Positions 1 to 10,943 of a stretch of 64,000 nucleotides of DNA are shown here, piece by piece. The notes below the pieces were generated by a model, which saw nothing but the letters and a program-made list of their open reading frames with translations, did not search any database and was not told where the DNA came from. Each line of letters opens with the position of its first letter. The first letter of the stretch is position 1. This DNA is from Hyaloscypha bicolor E. Its lineage: Eukaryota; Ascomycota; Leotiomycetes; Helotiales; Hyaloscyphaceae. Made by a program: the position numbers and the translations under genes. The stretch lies in assembly GCF_002865645.1 (NCBI RefSeq), contig NW_020194530.1, forward strand, positions 72,652-136,651, read 5' to 3'.

Positions 1-158
1 CCTATATCGAGCGTCTATGAAGTATAATGGAAATCAAGATGATAAATAGCTCGCGCAGACTCCTGTGGAAGCTTGTACTTTTTAATGGCGACCAGGAAGC
101 TTCTGCAGAGCCATACGTTTGCTGTCTTTTACTTCCACATCCCAAACTCAATTAAAGT

Positions 159-1724
159 ATGCAACACTTTACAGACTGGGTTTCAGCTGTGCTGGGGAAA
201 GCTCCGTACCCTCCTGGCAACTCGCCATTGGAGCAGCTTCCGAATGAATTGCTTTCTAGAATACTTGACTTCTTGGTCCTACCGGTCTCGGGAATTAGAC
301 AATGGTCCATGTTTGACGAGTTGCCGTGTAAGAATATGCATTTCAGCCAATTGCTCGAATCTAACCGCCGGTCAGCTTCCCCAAATACAACCCAAGCAAC
401 TTTCTCTATGTTACCTTGCCTTCAGCTATCTCGTCGTATGTACGATGTCGCTCTCCCACTGTTCTATCGAGATATCAAGGTGGTCCAAGAAAGACTCGCT
501 GCTGAAGGACCAAACTTTCAACTTCTTCGCTCCATAGACTCAAACCCAAGCCTCGCACCTCTGATCCGCACACTTGATCTCACGGGGTTTCTCAACTCTG
601 GTCGGCCTTGGCTTGTTCCGCGAACCTTGCTTCTCTTTCTCCGTTTGAGATCCCTACATTTACAGCTCGGCGAGATGAAGAAGCTCAGTGACCAAGCTAT
701 CCAGAAAATATTTTTCGGGATGCCAGACTTGGAGACATTGACCATTGCAGATACTTGTCCCAAAACCCATCCGACCTATCTGTCCGATGTTCTTCGGACT
801 ATGGAGTCTGTCGGTCCGGATACATTCTCTAACATCCGTTCCCTGACTTGTAGGAGCAACTCCGACTTCATCCAGTTGTGGAACCTTGCGGACCGTGTCA
901 GCTTTGTTGACACCGATATCTTCAGCAATGTTCTTCCACGATTTCCAAAACTTCAAGCTCTCGACCTAGCATACACCTCCGTCAATCCGCAGTCGTTGCT
1001 AGCGATCAATCCTGATGCGAAATTACAGTTCTTGCGTATCACCAATTGTCAGGATAATGACACTTCTATGCTAGCACATTTCCTCGCGACTCATACGGCA
1101 GTCAAAAACTCATTGGTTGTGTTCGACGCGACAGGTGTAAGGTTCACTCAGCAAGACACAACAACCATACTTGACGGTTTTCCTCCGACCCTTCGTTCTT
1201 TGAATCTCAGCAGCTCAAATATGACTGCGAATCATGTTCCTCAACTCCAAAAGCTTTGTCGACATTTGGAAGAGCTGAGTGTGGGGCATGGGCTCACCAT
1301 GGACCAAGTCGAGGCAAGCATCATGGGGCCAAATTTTGAATTTGATTTCTCTACCACTCGTCGTTCCCTGCATGATGCCCGAACTTCGAAAGACGCGCTT
1401 GGGCACGAGCTCACCTTAGGCCCTATGAGAGACGCCATTGCTACTTGCAATCTACGACGAAGACTGGCCTCTGTTTCTCCTATGAACCGCCACACCAATA
1501 CTTACAGATCTCGAATCAGGTATTTGAACCTCAGCAGCATGGATGAAGAGGATCAGGGCAGGATCACAAATTCAGTGCTGTTGGGAAAGCACTCAAAGCC
1601 TTTGGAATTGATCGTCATCCCTAACGTCAGCACTGAAGATTACCACATCCTTCAAAAACTGTGCGGCGGCTGTGGGTGGCGGGATAAATGGATGAATGGG
1701 ATGGTTTGGGTGGAAAGAGGGTGA
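159..1724 (+). CDS. F-box / leucine-rich-repeat-like protein
   Basis: Single open frame of 521 residues from ATG to TGA with no obvious intron. Residues about 25-60 contain LEQLPNELLSRILDFL, a good match to the N-terminal half of an F-box, the helix bundle that binds Skp1 in SCF ubiquitin ligases. The rest has irregular leucine-rich segments (for example IRTLDLTGF, LRSLHLQL, LQALDLAY, LRSLNLSSSN, IRYLNLSS) as in fungal F-box proteins whose LRR part selects the substrate. The inferred role is therefore substrate recognition for ubiquitination in cytoplasm or nucleus; the substrate cannot be told. An overlapping 154-residue frame at 73-537 is a shadow. This start places the F-box about 25 residues in, normal for the family. 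Codon use is ordinary for the GC-balanced islands and I see no disruption. F-box families are large and variable in ascomycetes, so orthology is not claimed. Confidence 0.8.
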   Translation: MQHFTDWVSAVLGKAPYPPGNSPLEQLPNELLSRILDFLVLPVSGIRQWSMFDELPCKNMHFSQLLESNRRSASPNTTQATFSMLPCLQLSRRMYDVALPLFYRDIKVVQERLAAEGPNFQLLRSIDSNPSLAPLIRTLDLTGFLNSGRPWLVPRTLLLFLRLRSLHLQLGEMKKLSDQAIQKIFFGMPDLETLTIADTCPKTHPTYLSDVLRTMESVGPDTFSNIRSLTCRSNSDFIQLWNLADRVSFVDTDIFSNVLPRFPKLQALDLAYTSVNPQSLLAINPDAKLQFLRITNCQDNDTSMLAHFLATHTAVKNSLVVFDATGVRFTQQDTTTILDGFPPTLRSLNLSSSNMTANHVPQLQKLCRHLEELSVGHGLTMDQVEASIMGPNFEFDFSTTRRSLHDARTSKDALGHELTLGPMRDAIATCNLRRRLASVSPMNRHTNTYRSRIRYLNLSSMDEEDQGRITNSVLLGKHSKPLELIVIPNVSTEDYHILQKLCGGCGWRDKWMNGMVWVERG

Positions 1725-1882
1725 AAAGTTGCGTCGACCTCTAGTCCTCTAACGAGGAGTCTTCCTAGCAAATTCGGGTCTGCAATTTTAACTACTCGCT
1801 GATCGAGATCCTCGACACAAAATTTGTTTTATGTCAAATGGCACCTGTAATATCCATCGCGCAGCGCTGAACCTTTATTTAA

Positions 1883-2478
1883 TTACATGATGTCCCGCTC
1901 TACCGACCTATCCACATAGGAGTGTGCTTCAATATCCTTGTGGGCAGGTTCTATGATACAAATAATGCAGCCACCAACATCATAGGCCATAGCGGATTCG
2001 ACGCAATACTTCACACACTTCTGACGAACGTGGCTTTGCTCAGCTGTGCAGTCGCCGTCACATTGTTACCAAATGTGAAGGTCCCATTTGTACTATTTGA
2101 AGGAGGCTGAGGATTCGTTCCGGTGAGAGCGGCGAGAGCACCGAAGTAGGCCCACTTCTTACTGGGAGTTTCATCCGTGATGCAAGCCGAGTCAGTGCTG
2201 GGAAATATGGACGGAACCCATGAGAACTACGTTTGTTAGCTTACCGTTGCGGTGCCGAAGAAGAGGAGGGACGAAAGGGAACATACGGCATTCTTTGCGG
2301 CAGTATTGAGTTGGTGCAAGAGCGAGACACGTAAGGAGAACCACGGAATACATGGGCTCTTTTTGCTTGGCTTTCGCAGAAAGTTTGGGTAAATTGGATG
2401 CAATGTAATGTCGATCAGAGCACAGAGGGAAGAAGAATCGAATATGAAATATAATTTATCCCCTTTGCAACTTGTCAT
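1883..2478 (-). CDS. Possible small cysteine-containing protein (tentative three-exon model)
   Basis: No single long frame exists, but a phase-consistent model can be built: exons 2478-2287, 2226-2094 and 2043-1883. The 60-bp intron 1 has donor GTATGT, branch GCTAAC and acceptor GTAG. The 50-bp intron 2 has donor GTACAA and acceptor CACAG, with a weak branch. The product would be about 161 residues. Exon 2 reads SACITDETPSKKWAYF and exon 3 contains KCVKYCVESAMAYDVGGC, so Cys residues cluster in the C-terminal part as in small secreted proteins. The N-terminus is the weak point: exon 1 in this phase has no clear signal peptide. A signal-like stretch, MYSVVLLTCLALA, starts at 2353 but is out of phase with exon 2. 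This may be a mis-modelled start or a frameshifted relic. No family recognised; transcript data would decide. Confidence 0.35.
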
Positions 2479-3332
2479 TAACGCATGGTCTGATGGGTCA
2501 TGCGTGACTCCGGAAGACAGTTCATCTCATCCACCAAACCTGTGGCGGATGAGAACCATTTATTCCCGTGATGAGGGGAGATCGTATTTATACAAGCGAG
2601 GGAGGTGAGATGGTGGGGAGTGGTCGCAACTCGAAACTCGTCTTGCATCAACCTACCAAATTCGCGTTTTGTAGAACTATGCGATGGAGAAGACACTGAC
2701 TGGCGGATAAATAATCGGATGAATGATACCATCGATACCAGTATGAACGAACTAGACCTGCGCCCGTGGAAGATCTGATCTCCGTCTGGAAAGTCTATTG
2801 ATCGCTCTTTCGGGAAGACCTGTCTGTGTGCAGGGGCTTTGGGGACTTTACGAGTTAGGGTCCTCGCTTAGGTAGCTTACCCCTAAATAACACGAAAAGT
2901 ACTCGATATATGTTTTGCTATACCAGATTCGACTTTCGGGTGTTGAGCAAGTGCTGATTGAGGCCGGATTGAGGAAATGACAAATTTACCCTGGTACATA
3001 GTATAGGGCGGGGTGGTTAAGGATAGTCCCTATCCCTTAGAGGGAAGTCGGCCTAACTCGGCCCTGGTTTGGTGTCGTTGTCTGGGGAAAGGAGATCTCC
3101 CGGTGGCGGCGCCACAAAATAGTGGGGCCACTTCCACTTCACTCCAGTCTATTTTGAAATATTCAGCCTGAGGTTTAAATCGGAATGTTCCACTCCACAC
3201 CGCTTCGACATCTACCTCAAGGGAGCATCCGCCTCAGCACTTTTATAGTTTGGTTGTACTGTAAATGTTCATTTGAACCGCAACAAATCCAATGACTCAC
3301 TCGATTTAGCAACTATAAAGACGTAGAACAGC
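2479..3332. other. Intergenic region upstream of the SDR gene
   Basis: No credible coding region; the short frames here lack family features and run opposite to or across each other. The stretch presumably holds the promoters of the SDR gene (plus) and of the possible small gene on minus. Apart from a 13-bp GC palindrome at 3103-3115, nothing is recognised. Confidence 0.5.
3103..3115. promoter_or_regulatory. 13-bp GC-rich palindrome upstream of the SDR gene
   Basis: GTGGCGGCGCCAC is a perfect inverted repeat (arms GTGGCG/CGCCAC around one G), 217 bases before the SDR start. It could be a dimeric zinc-cluster regulator site, but no regulator is named and chance occurrence is possible. Confidence 0.2.
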
Positions 3333-4417
3333 ATGGTCTTTGGATTCGCTGATAGTGGATTTCGCCCCGATGACGACATACCCGACCTCTCGGGGAAGGT
3401 AATTCTGGTTACTGGAGGTAATTCGAACCTATTGGGAACTCCTTGCTCTAACTGATTCGAATGAATATAGGAAACTCCGGCCTTGGACAAGAATCAGTCC
3501 TTCAACTAGCAAAGCATAACCCAAGTCAGATATTCCTGGCTGCACGGAGCCCAGACAAGGGACAAGCTGCAATCCACAACATAAAAGAGGTCGTACCAAA
3601 GGCAAACATAACTTTTTTGCAACTGGATCTGACATCCTTTGCTTCTATTGTCGAGGCAGCAAAGGTTGTCAATTCTTCCGTCAGTCGGCTTGACATCCTC
3701 ATGAATAATGCTGGCATAATGATGACACCGCCTGGTACCACTAAAGATGGCTACGAAATTCAATTTAGCACCAACCATATGGGACATGCTCTCCTTACCA
3801 GTCTTCTGCTCCCCAAACTCCTATCAACTGCCGAAGAAGTGAATGCGGATGTGCGTATTATTACCCTCAGTTCAGTTGGACACCTGTGGGCTCCAAAGGG
3901 CGGTTTACAACTGGAGACTGTCCAATCAGAACAGAGGAATCTCCCCACTCGCTAGCGTTATGGCCAATCTAAGCTTGCGAATATTCTCTATTCCATCGAG
4001 CTCTCCCGTCGGTATCCAGCGATACGCTGTGTTTCCGTACATCCAGGCAGTGTGAAAACTGGCTTGAGTCGTGGGTTGAAGGAATCTTATCCTTTTGCCG
4101 CCCCGGTCGTTACTTTTGTGCAGGTCAGATACTACTTCAGTCCTTATTTCTTCCTCTTGGGTATCCCGTGACTGCCAAGTTTGCTCGCGCGATGGACTAA
4201 CTTGACATTCTCACAGTGGACGGGGTTATATTCACTCAATGTTCAACAGGGAACACTGAACCAACTATGGGCCGCGACTTCCAAAAAAGCAGAAACTGGG
4301 AAGTATTACAATCCTGTAGCGGTAGAAGTGCCCGGCTCAGAGTATGCTCAGGATTTGGGTTTGGGTAAGAAACTGTGGGATTTCACTGGAGCAGAGCTTG
4401 TGAAGTTCGCGTCATAA
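3333..4417 (+). pseudogene. Short-chain dehydrogenase/reductase, interrupted by an in-frame TAG
   Basis: NAD(P)-dependent oxidoreductase of the SDR superfamily. Exons are 3333-3417, 3471-4123 and 4217-4417; introns of 53 and 93 bp carry CTAAC-type branch sites. All three exons keep one frame over 313 codons. The cofactor motif TGGNSGLG (residues 27-34) is assembled across intron 1. NNAG lies at 107-110, the LSS segment holding the likely catalytic Ser near 161-163, and YGQSK with catalytic Tyr192/Lys196. The C-terminal half continues normally (VSVHPGSVKTGL). The only defect is TAG at 3953-3955, codon 190, two residues before the catalytic Tyr. Taking the stretch as an intron would need a 36-bp intron with a poor donor, which is unlikely. 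CAG>TAG or TGG>TAG are both RIP-type changes. It resembles fungal retinol-dehydrogenase/WWOX-like SDRs; substrate unknown. A hAT element begins 24 bases after its stop codon (the TSD after 15). Confidence 0.82.
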
Positions 4418-4545
4418 CTTTATGAATGATTAAACATGGACAGTGTGGGCTCCGATAAGCTCAATAAGCAATGATTAGATAATCGCGCTAATTTGTCGAT
4501 AATCGATAATTATTAATAATTAGCGATAATTATCGTTCTAGGCGG

Positions 4546-4610
4546 TAAGGGGCCCGGCAGAATCTGCCCCTCCTGCTCTCTATTCTAATTAATTAATTAA
4601 TTAATTAATC
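4546..4610. repeat. Left subterminal GC box of the hAT element, also found inverted at 57.0 kb
   Basis: The sequence around TAAGGGGCCCGGCAGAAT, followed by CTCTCTATTCTAATTAATTA, reappears as its reverse complement at 57002-57060 with a few transitions. The outer flanks toward the TIR are also alignable. This marks 57.0-57.14 kb as the end of a related hAT copy in opposite orientation, rather than the two being ends of one 52 kb element. Confidence 0.65.
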
Positions 4611-7600
4611 TTTATACTAGTTCTTTAAAGAATATAACTAATTTGAGATATATTAAAAAAGTAATAATTTGAGTTATTACTTTATTAATCTAATAGCTAG
4701 CTAACTGCTTTGCCTTAGATATAAAGATTAATTTCCTAATACGTAACCTAGTTACTTTACTAGTAACCCAAGTAAACTAACTATCCTATAGTATTACTAT
4801 AAGGTATTTGCTAATCTTACTAATACCTATTATTCCTAATCTTATTTATTAAACTAGCTTTATATTCTTTTTCTAGATAATAACCCGCTTTATATAAATA
4901 GCTATAAGATTTATTACTAGAATTAGATTAATATAAAAATTAATATAATTAAGAAAAATGACTTATACTCAAACTCTATAATAAAAAGCGCTTCTATAGA
5001 CTCTTATAAAATATATAAAGCCAAAGTTTAAATATATATATTTTATTTACTTTTCTAAGCCAAAATCTCCTTTATTAATTAATAAAATAATACCTTTAGA
5101 ATTAATAAATTAGTATTTTTCTAATATTTTCTGATTTCTTAAAGGGCCTTAGCTATAAATCTAGTTAGTAGATATACTAATATTTTTACTAATTAATTAA
5201 TTACTAGATCTAAACCTATATTTTCTTTTCTTTTATATAATAGCAGGAATATAGCCTTTTTTATCAAGTGTTTTTCTTAGAGCCTTACCTATAAGAGCCT
5301 TCTTAAAAGTAATATACTTGCTATTAGTTTACTTGGTTTATACTATAATTAAATAATTAACTAGAGATTATAATTACTATATCTTAATTAGTATAGTAAT
5401 TAATATAAATTAAGAAATATACTATAGAAGGAATTAATTAAGGGATTAAAGTAATATAGTTAAAGGAAAAGTATTAGCTAAGGTAAAATAATAGAAAAGA
5501 ATAAGATAATAGCTTAAAAAAAATTTCATATATCTTAAAAGTAAATTATTTTATATTATAAAGTTAATTTTATTTTATCTTACCTTATTTACCTTTCGAT
5601 TTCTTTTTAATTATTTAATTATACTATTATATAACTTTATATTATAATCTATAAATTAGTATTTTAATATACTAATTAATTTACTAATCTCTATATAGAT
5701 TATTCTTATAATATATTCTATAGTAATAGACTATAATTAGTATACTAAATATATTAGTAATTATAAAATATTAGTAATTATTATTAAATTATTCCTAGAG
5801 CCTAAAATAAATCTATATTTATATTATATTAATTTTTATACTAATTATAATATTATAGAATAATAGCTATATTAATATAATATCTTAACTAGCCTCTTTT
5901 ATTAGATCTATTTATATTATTATTTATAAGAGAAAAGTATTAATAGATTTGTCTTAAAACCCAAATATTATAAAAGTATATAAGTATAATAAAGCTCTTA
6001 TAAAAGACTTTATTTATACTAAGATTAAAAAAGCAAAAGTAGTAAATTAAGATATAATTATAATAGTAAAATATAAAGTAATAAGCTTAGTAATATATAA
6101 GAGTATTTTATTATTAAGATAATAGGAAATAATATAGGAGTCTATTATAAGTATTAAATTAAGGAGGTATTTTTAGAATATTCCTATACTAATTTTTATA
6201 CTAATCTGGTTTTAGAAAATAATAAAAAAAGAATTAGAAAGTAATTAAATAATTACTTAGCTATAATAAGTATAGTAACTTATATATAGCTTGGGATAAT
6301 AATAACCTAGTATAAAAAGAGATTAAATATAATTCCGAAAATAATATATAGTTTAAGGAAATATAGAAAACTAAGGAAAAGCTTAATTAAAAAAAAGAGA
6401 TTAAATAAGTTTTAGAGAATAAAATAAAAGAAAAGGCTAATAATATATAAAAAGCTTTAGCTAAGATATATAATCTTTTTTTGGATTAGTATAAAAATTA
6501 GTATAAAACTAACTAAAATATAAATATAAATATATTAAGTTTATAATATAATAGAAAACTTAGTAAAAAAAGAAAAGATCCTTATTTTATAAAATTAGAT
6601 TATTATATAATAAATATAAATTTTACTTATTTTTATATTAATTACTAATTATTATATAATAATTATATTATACTTATTAGTTCTACTAAATTCTTTATAC
6701 TAGGTAAAAAGGCTATTTAGAGAAACTTGACTAGTTAGATATAGGGAAATAATAAATAAGTTAATTTTCCTAGTTCTATTATTTAGTAATTAGAATCTAA
6801 GGCTAAGTTAAATATTACTAGCTTTTATTTCTTTACTAAATCTCGAAAAGGCTATAAAGTAGTAATATTACTAGTATATACTAGAAAGAAGCTAAAAAAT
6901 AGCTTATACTAATATATTTTCTTATCTAATTTTAAGTTATAAGTTATAAAAAACATTATAGCTACTTAATAATATTTGAAAAACTTTAGTAAAAGTAATA
7001 GTTAGCTAGGTACTATGTTTTTAAGATATTAGAAATTAGAAATTATAAAAAAAATAATTATAATTATACTAATTTTTATACTAATTTTATTATTTCTTAC
7101 TAGTATTAATAAAAATACTTAAAATTCTATTTCTTTTCTAATATTTTAAGTATTTTATTATCTCTAAAATCTTAGTTATTATTTAGGTCTTATTCTATAA
7201 TATTATATAGCAAGTATCTAAAAAGATTTATTTTATTTTAGTACTTATTACTAGAATTAAGAGAATATTAATTACTATAAATAAGAGCTTTAGCTAATAC
7301 CTTTTTTATATATCTTAATACTATTATTAAAGTATAAATAAATCCTTAATATTATATGGCTTCTTCTAATAATAATTCTCGTATTTATCTTAATTTACTA
7401 GCTATATATATTTCCCTAATATCTAAATAATTTTATTAAAATTATCTAGTTCTTTCTTTACTAGCTATTTAATTTCCTTAACTAGTACCGAATTATTAAA
7501 AACAGATATCTAATTTTAATATTTCTCTTAAAGCTTTTTAATTTTAGTTAAGATAGGCTAAACCTATCTTTTTTTCTAATTAGCCCTAATATATTTTATA

Positions 7601-9379
7601 TAATAATTTAGATAAAGTATAAGAATAATAATATAAAGAGGCATATTATTAGACTTGTAATAATATATATTAAAGACCTTTTACTTTTTTCGAATTTAAA
7701 TATAAAAGTCTTTATTATTTATATATATATTCTATTATACTATAATTAGTATTATTAATTTAAATAATAAAAATTAATATAAAGATTAATATAAAGATTA
7801 GTATAAAAATTATTATTTACTAGTAATTTATTAAATACTCGAATTAAAATATCTATTATAAAAAACACCTAATTAATAATTATAGTATTTCCTTAAGTCT
7901 TAAAAGTAGCTCTATAGAATAGTTTAAGAAAAGTAGAAATTATTTAAAGCCTTTTCTAGTTTTCTAAACTAAGGTAATCTAATTTTAGATCTATAAGATA
8001 TTTCTTATAATAAGTATTAAGATAAGTATATTACTAAAAAGTAATATTAAGTATTATATACTAGCTATTTTATTATATCTAATTATTAAAAGAAATTATT
8101 CTTCTAATAAGAGCTTTAAATCTAGTAATCTAACTAGAAAAGTAATAAATATATATAATAATATTATAAAGCTAGCCTAATAGTTCTAAAAATCGAAATT
8201 TCATTTGTTTTTTCTTATTATTTAATAAAGCTTTTAAATCTCTTAAGTTCTCTTACTTATTAAGTGCCTCTAATTCTCTATTTATAAAAATATTATAAAA
8301 TAAAAAGGCTTATATAGAAAAATTAATAATATATCCTAAATAATAAATCTACTATTATAAAGTATTTTATTCTAATTCTTCTTTCCTTAGTAAATAAGCC
8401 TAAATAGCTTAATATAATATATTATTTATATTAGTATTATTATTAATAATAGCTTTAAGTTATTTAATAATATTATAGTTTTAAAATATAGATTATAAAA
8501 CCGTAAATTAGTTTTTTCCTAAATAATCTAGTATTATATAAAGAACTAGAAGGGCCTTTATATAATTCTTATTTTATTATTTAATAAAATATATAATAAT
8601 ATCTAAAAGAAGATATTTTTATAAAGAAGTTCAAATATTAAAAGCAAAATAAATACTTGAAATTATAGACTAGAGTTTTTATTATATAATATTCTTTAAG
8701 CTAATCTAGTATTTTCTAAGTTTTTTTCTTATATAAAAGTAAGTTATAGAAAGAAAGAACTAAGATTCTGGATTAAGTACTTAATAAAAGATATAAAATT
8801 CGGGCTATTTAATTACTTAAAAAGGTAAATTATAAATAATAATTAATAAAATTAAAGTTTTATAAATTATTATCTAATTAAAATATTATTAAAAGATATA
8901 TATATTAATTTTAGTTATTTAGCCAGATAACTTTACTTATAAGTAAAGCTATTATAGCTAGTTAATTACTTTTAATTAAAGTAAACTAATTTCCGATTTA
9001 CTTTTAATAGTAATATTATATATTAACTTGAGATAATTATATTAATTAGTAGAGACTAAAGTCAAATAAATATTTAATAGATTTTTCTTTTTATAAAAAA
9101 GATAATAGTAATATTTAAATAGTTCTCTTATATCTAGATACCCGAAATAAATATAAGTTTAAATAGCTCTTATAAGTTCTTTTTATTTGGAATTAGATTT
9201 GAATTAAGTTAAGTCTATATTAGTAAAGGCTTAATAGATTAATAAGGCAGATTTAGAAACTATATTTAAATAATAAAAGATAAAGTATTATTATATATTA
9301 AAAAGAGAATAAAAAAAAGTATAAAAATTTTAATCTTTTTTAGAAGAAATAGTAATATAAATCTTAGTATTACGTATTA

Positions 9380-10850
9380 AATACTAGCTAGTCTATATTA
9401 TATAATAGATTATTAAATAGAAAATATAATAGTATATTTATAATAGTTTACTTTTATACTAATCTTTATACTAATTAGTTTATAATTAAACTAGAAAGCG
9501 AGATATTTATATAATAGAACTTACTTAATAGCTAGCTAGACCCACTTTTATTAATAATTATTAAGGTAATAGGGCTCGCTTAAGGGCTAGCTGGGCCTAC
9601 TTTTATTAATAGAATTATTAATAACTAAATTAGATACTAGCTAGTTTATATTATATAATAAACTATTAAATAAAAAGTTAAAAAATCTAATAATATAGTA
9701 ATAATAATATACTTTTATACTAATTTTAATACTAATTGGTTTATAATTAAACTAGAAAGCCATAATAGGGCTCGTTTAATAGCTAGGCCCACTTTTATTA
9801 ATAATTATCGAGGTAATAGGGCTCGCTTAATGGCTGGCTAGGCCCACTTTTATTAATAATTATCGAGGTAATAGGGCTCGCTTAATGGCTAGCTGGGCCC
9901 ACTTTTATTAATAATTATCGAGGTAATGGGGCTCGCTTAAGGGCTGGCTGGGCCCACTTTTATTAATAATTATTAAGGTAATGGGGCTCGCTTAATGGCT
10001 GGCTGGGCCCACTTTTATTAATGGAATTATTAATAACTGGATTAAATACTAGCTAGTCTACGTTATATAATAGACTATTAAATAGAAAGTTAAAAAGTCT
10101 AATAGTATAGTAATAATAGTCTACTTTTATACTAATCTTAATACTAATTGGTTTATAATTGAACTAGAAAGCGAGATGTTTATATAATGGGGCTCACTGG
10201 CTGGCTGGGCCCACTTTTATTAATGGCATTATTGAGGCGATGGGGCTCGCTTAAGGGCTGGCTGGGCCCACTTTTATTAATGATTATCGAGGTAATGGGG
10301 GGCTCGCTTAATGGCTGGCTGGGCCCACTTTTATTAATGGAATTATTAATAACTGGATTAAATACTAGCTAGTCTACGTTATATAATAGACTATTAAATA
10401 GAAAGTTAAAAAGTCTAATAGTATAGTAATAATAGTCTACTTTTATACTAATCTTAATACTAATTGGTTTATAATTGAACTAGAAAGCGAGATGTTTATA
10501 TAATGGGGCTCACTGGCTGGCTGGGCCCACTTTTATTAATGGCATTATTGAGGCGATGGGGCTCGCTTAAGGGCTGGCTGGGCCCACTTTTATTAATGAT
10601 TATCGAGGTAATGGGGCTCGCTTAATGGCTGGCTGGGCCCACTTTTATTAATGGAATTATTAATAACTGGATTAGATACTAGCTACTACGTTATATAATA
10701 GACTATTAAATAAAAAGTTAAAAAGTCTAATAGTATAGTAATAATAGTATACTTTTATACTAATCTTAATACTAATCGGTTTATAATTGAACTAGAAAGC
10801 CGTAATGGGGCTCGTTTAATGGCTGGGCCCACTTTTATTAATGATAATTA
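9380..10850. repeat. Complex minisatellite in the right part of the hAT element
   Basis: About 13 units of roughly 55 bp contain the core GGCTGGCTGGGCCCAC followed by TTTTATTAATAATTATCGAG. They are arranged in blocks separated by a conserved spacer of about 160 bp (TACTAGCTAGTCTACGTT ... ACTAATTGGTTTATAATT). The last three spacer-plus-block groups repeat every roughly 310-315 bp (10030, 10345, 10655) and are nearly identical. Leftward copies (9380-9770) are progressively more AT-converted. On the reverse strand the core reads GTGGGCCCAGCC, resembling the TIR segment GTGTGGGCTCC, so the array may be a cluster of transposase-binding sites. A 61-residue frame at 10187-10372 only translates these repeats. 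Confidence 0.8.
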
Positions 10851-10943
10851 TTAATATTGATCGTTTATCGATCGCTTAGCCGATAACGATTACTAATCGA
10901 TAATCCCGATTGATAATTTATCGGAGCCCACACTGAACATGGA

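Larger units (their letters stand above)
4433..10943. mobile_element. hAT-superfamily DNA transposon with 8-bp target-site duplication
   Basis: The element proper is 4441-10935 (6,495 bp). It starts CAGTGTGGGCTCCGATAA and ends with the exact reverse complement (10918-10935), an 18-bp perfect TIR. It is flanked on both sides by the same 8 bp, AACATGGA (4433-4440 and 10936-10943). A 5'-CAGTG terminus with an 8-bp TSD is diagnostic of the hAT superfamily. The interior (about 4600-9400) is almost pure AT with dense TAA/TAG stops in all frames, consistent with RIP. Plus-strand coding-like remains (about 5900-6600) and minus-strand ones (about 7200-7700) can be glimpsed, but I could not place a hAT transposase or its catalytic residues. 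The subterminal zone holds GC-rich tandem repeats. The element is long for a hAT, so further insertions inside are possible. The perfect TSD implies simple transposition, with no later rearrangement of the ends. Confidence 0.88.

Noticed and set aside
73..537. 154-residue frame overlapping the F-box gene
   Set aside because: Out of frame with the F-box ORF, no recognisable domain, and ended by the coding constraint of the real gene.
3918..3955. In-frame intron that would remove the SDR stop codon
   Set aside because: It would be 36 bp, below the usual fungal minimum, with a weak GTCCAA donor and no branch site.
10187..10372. 61-residue frame with repeated GWLGPLLLM
   Set aside because: It translates the hAT minisatellite; periodicity comes from the DNA repeat, not from a protein.
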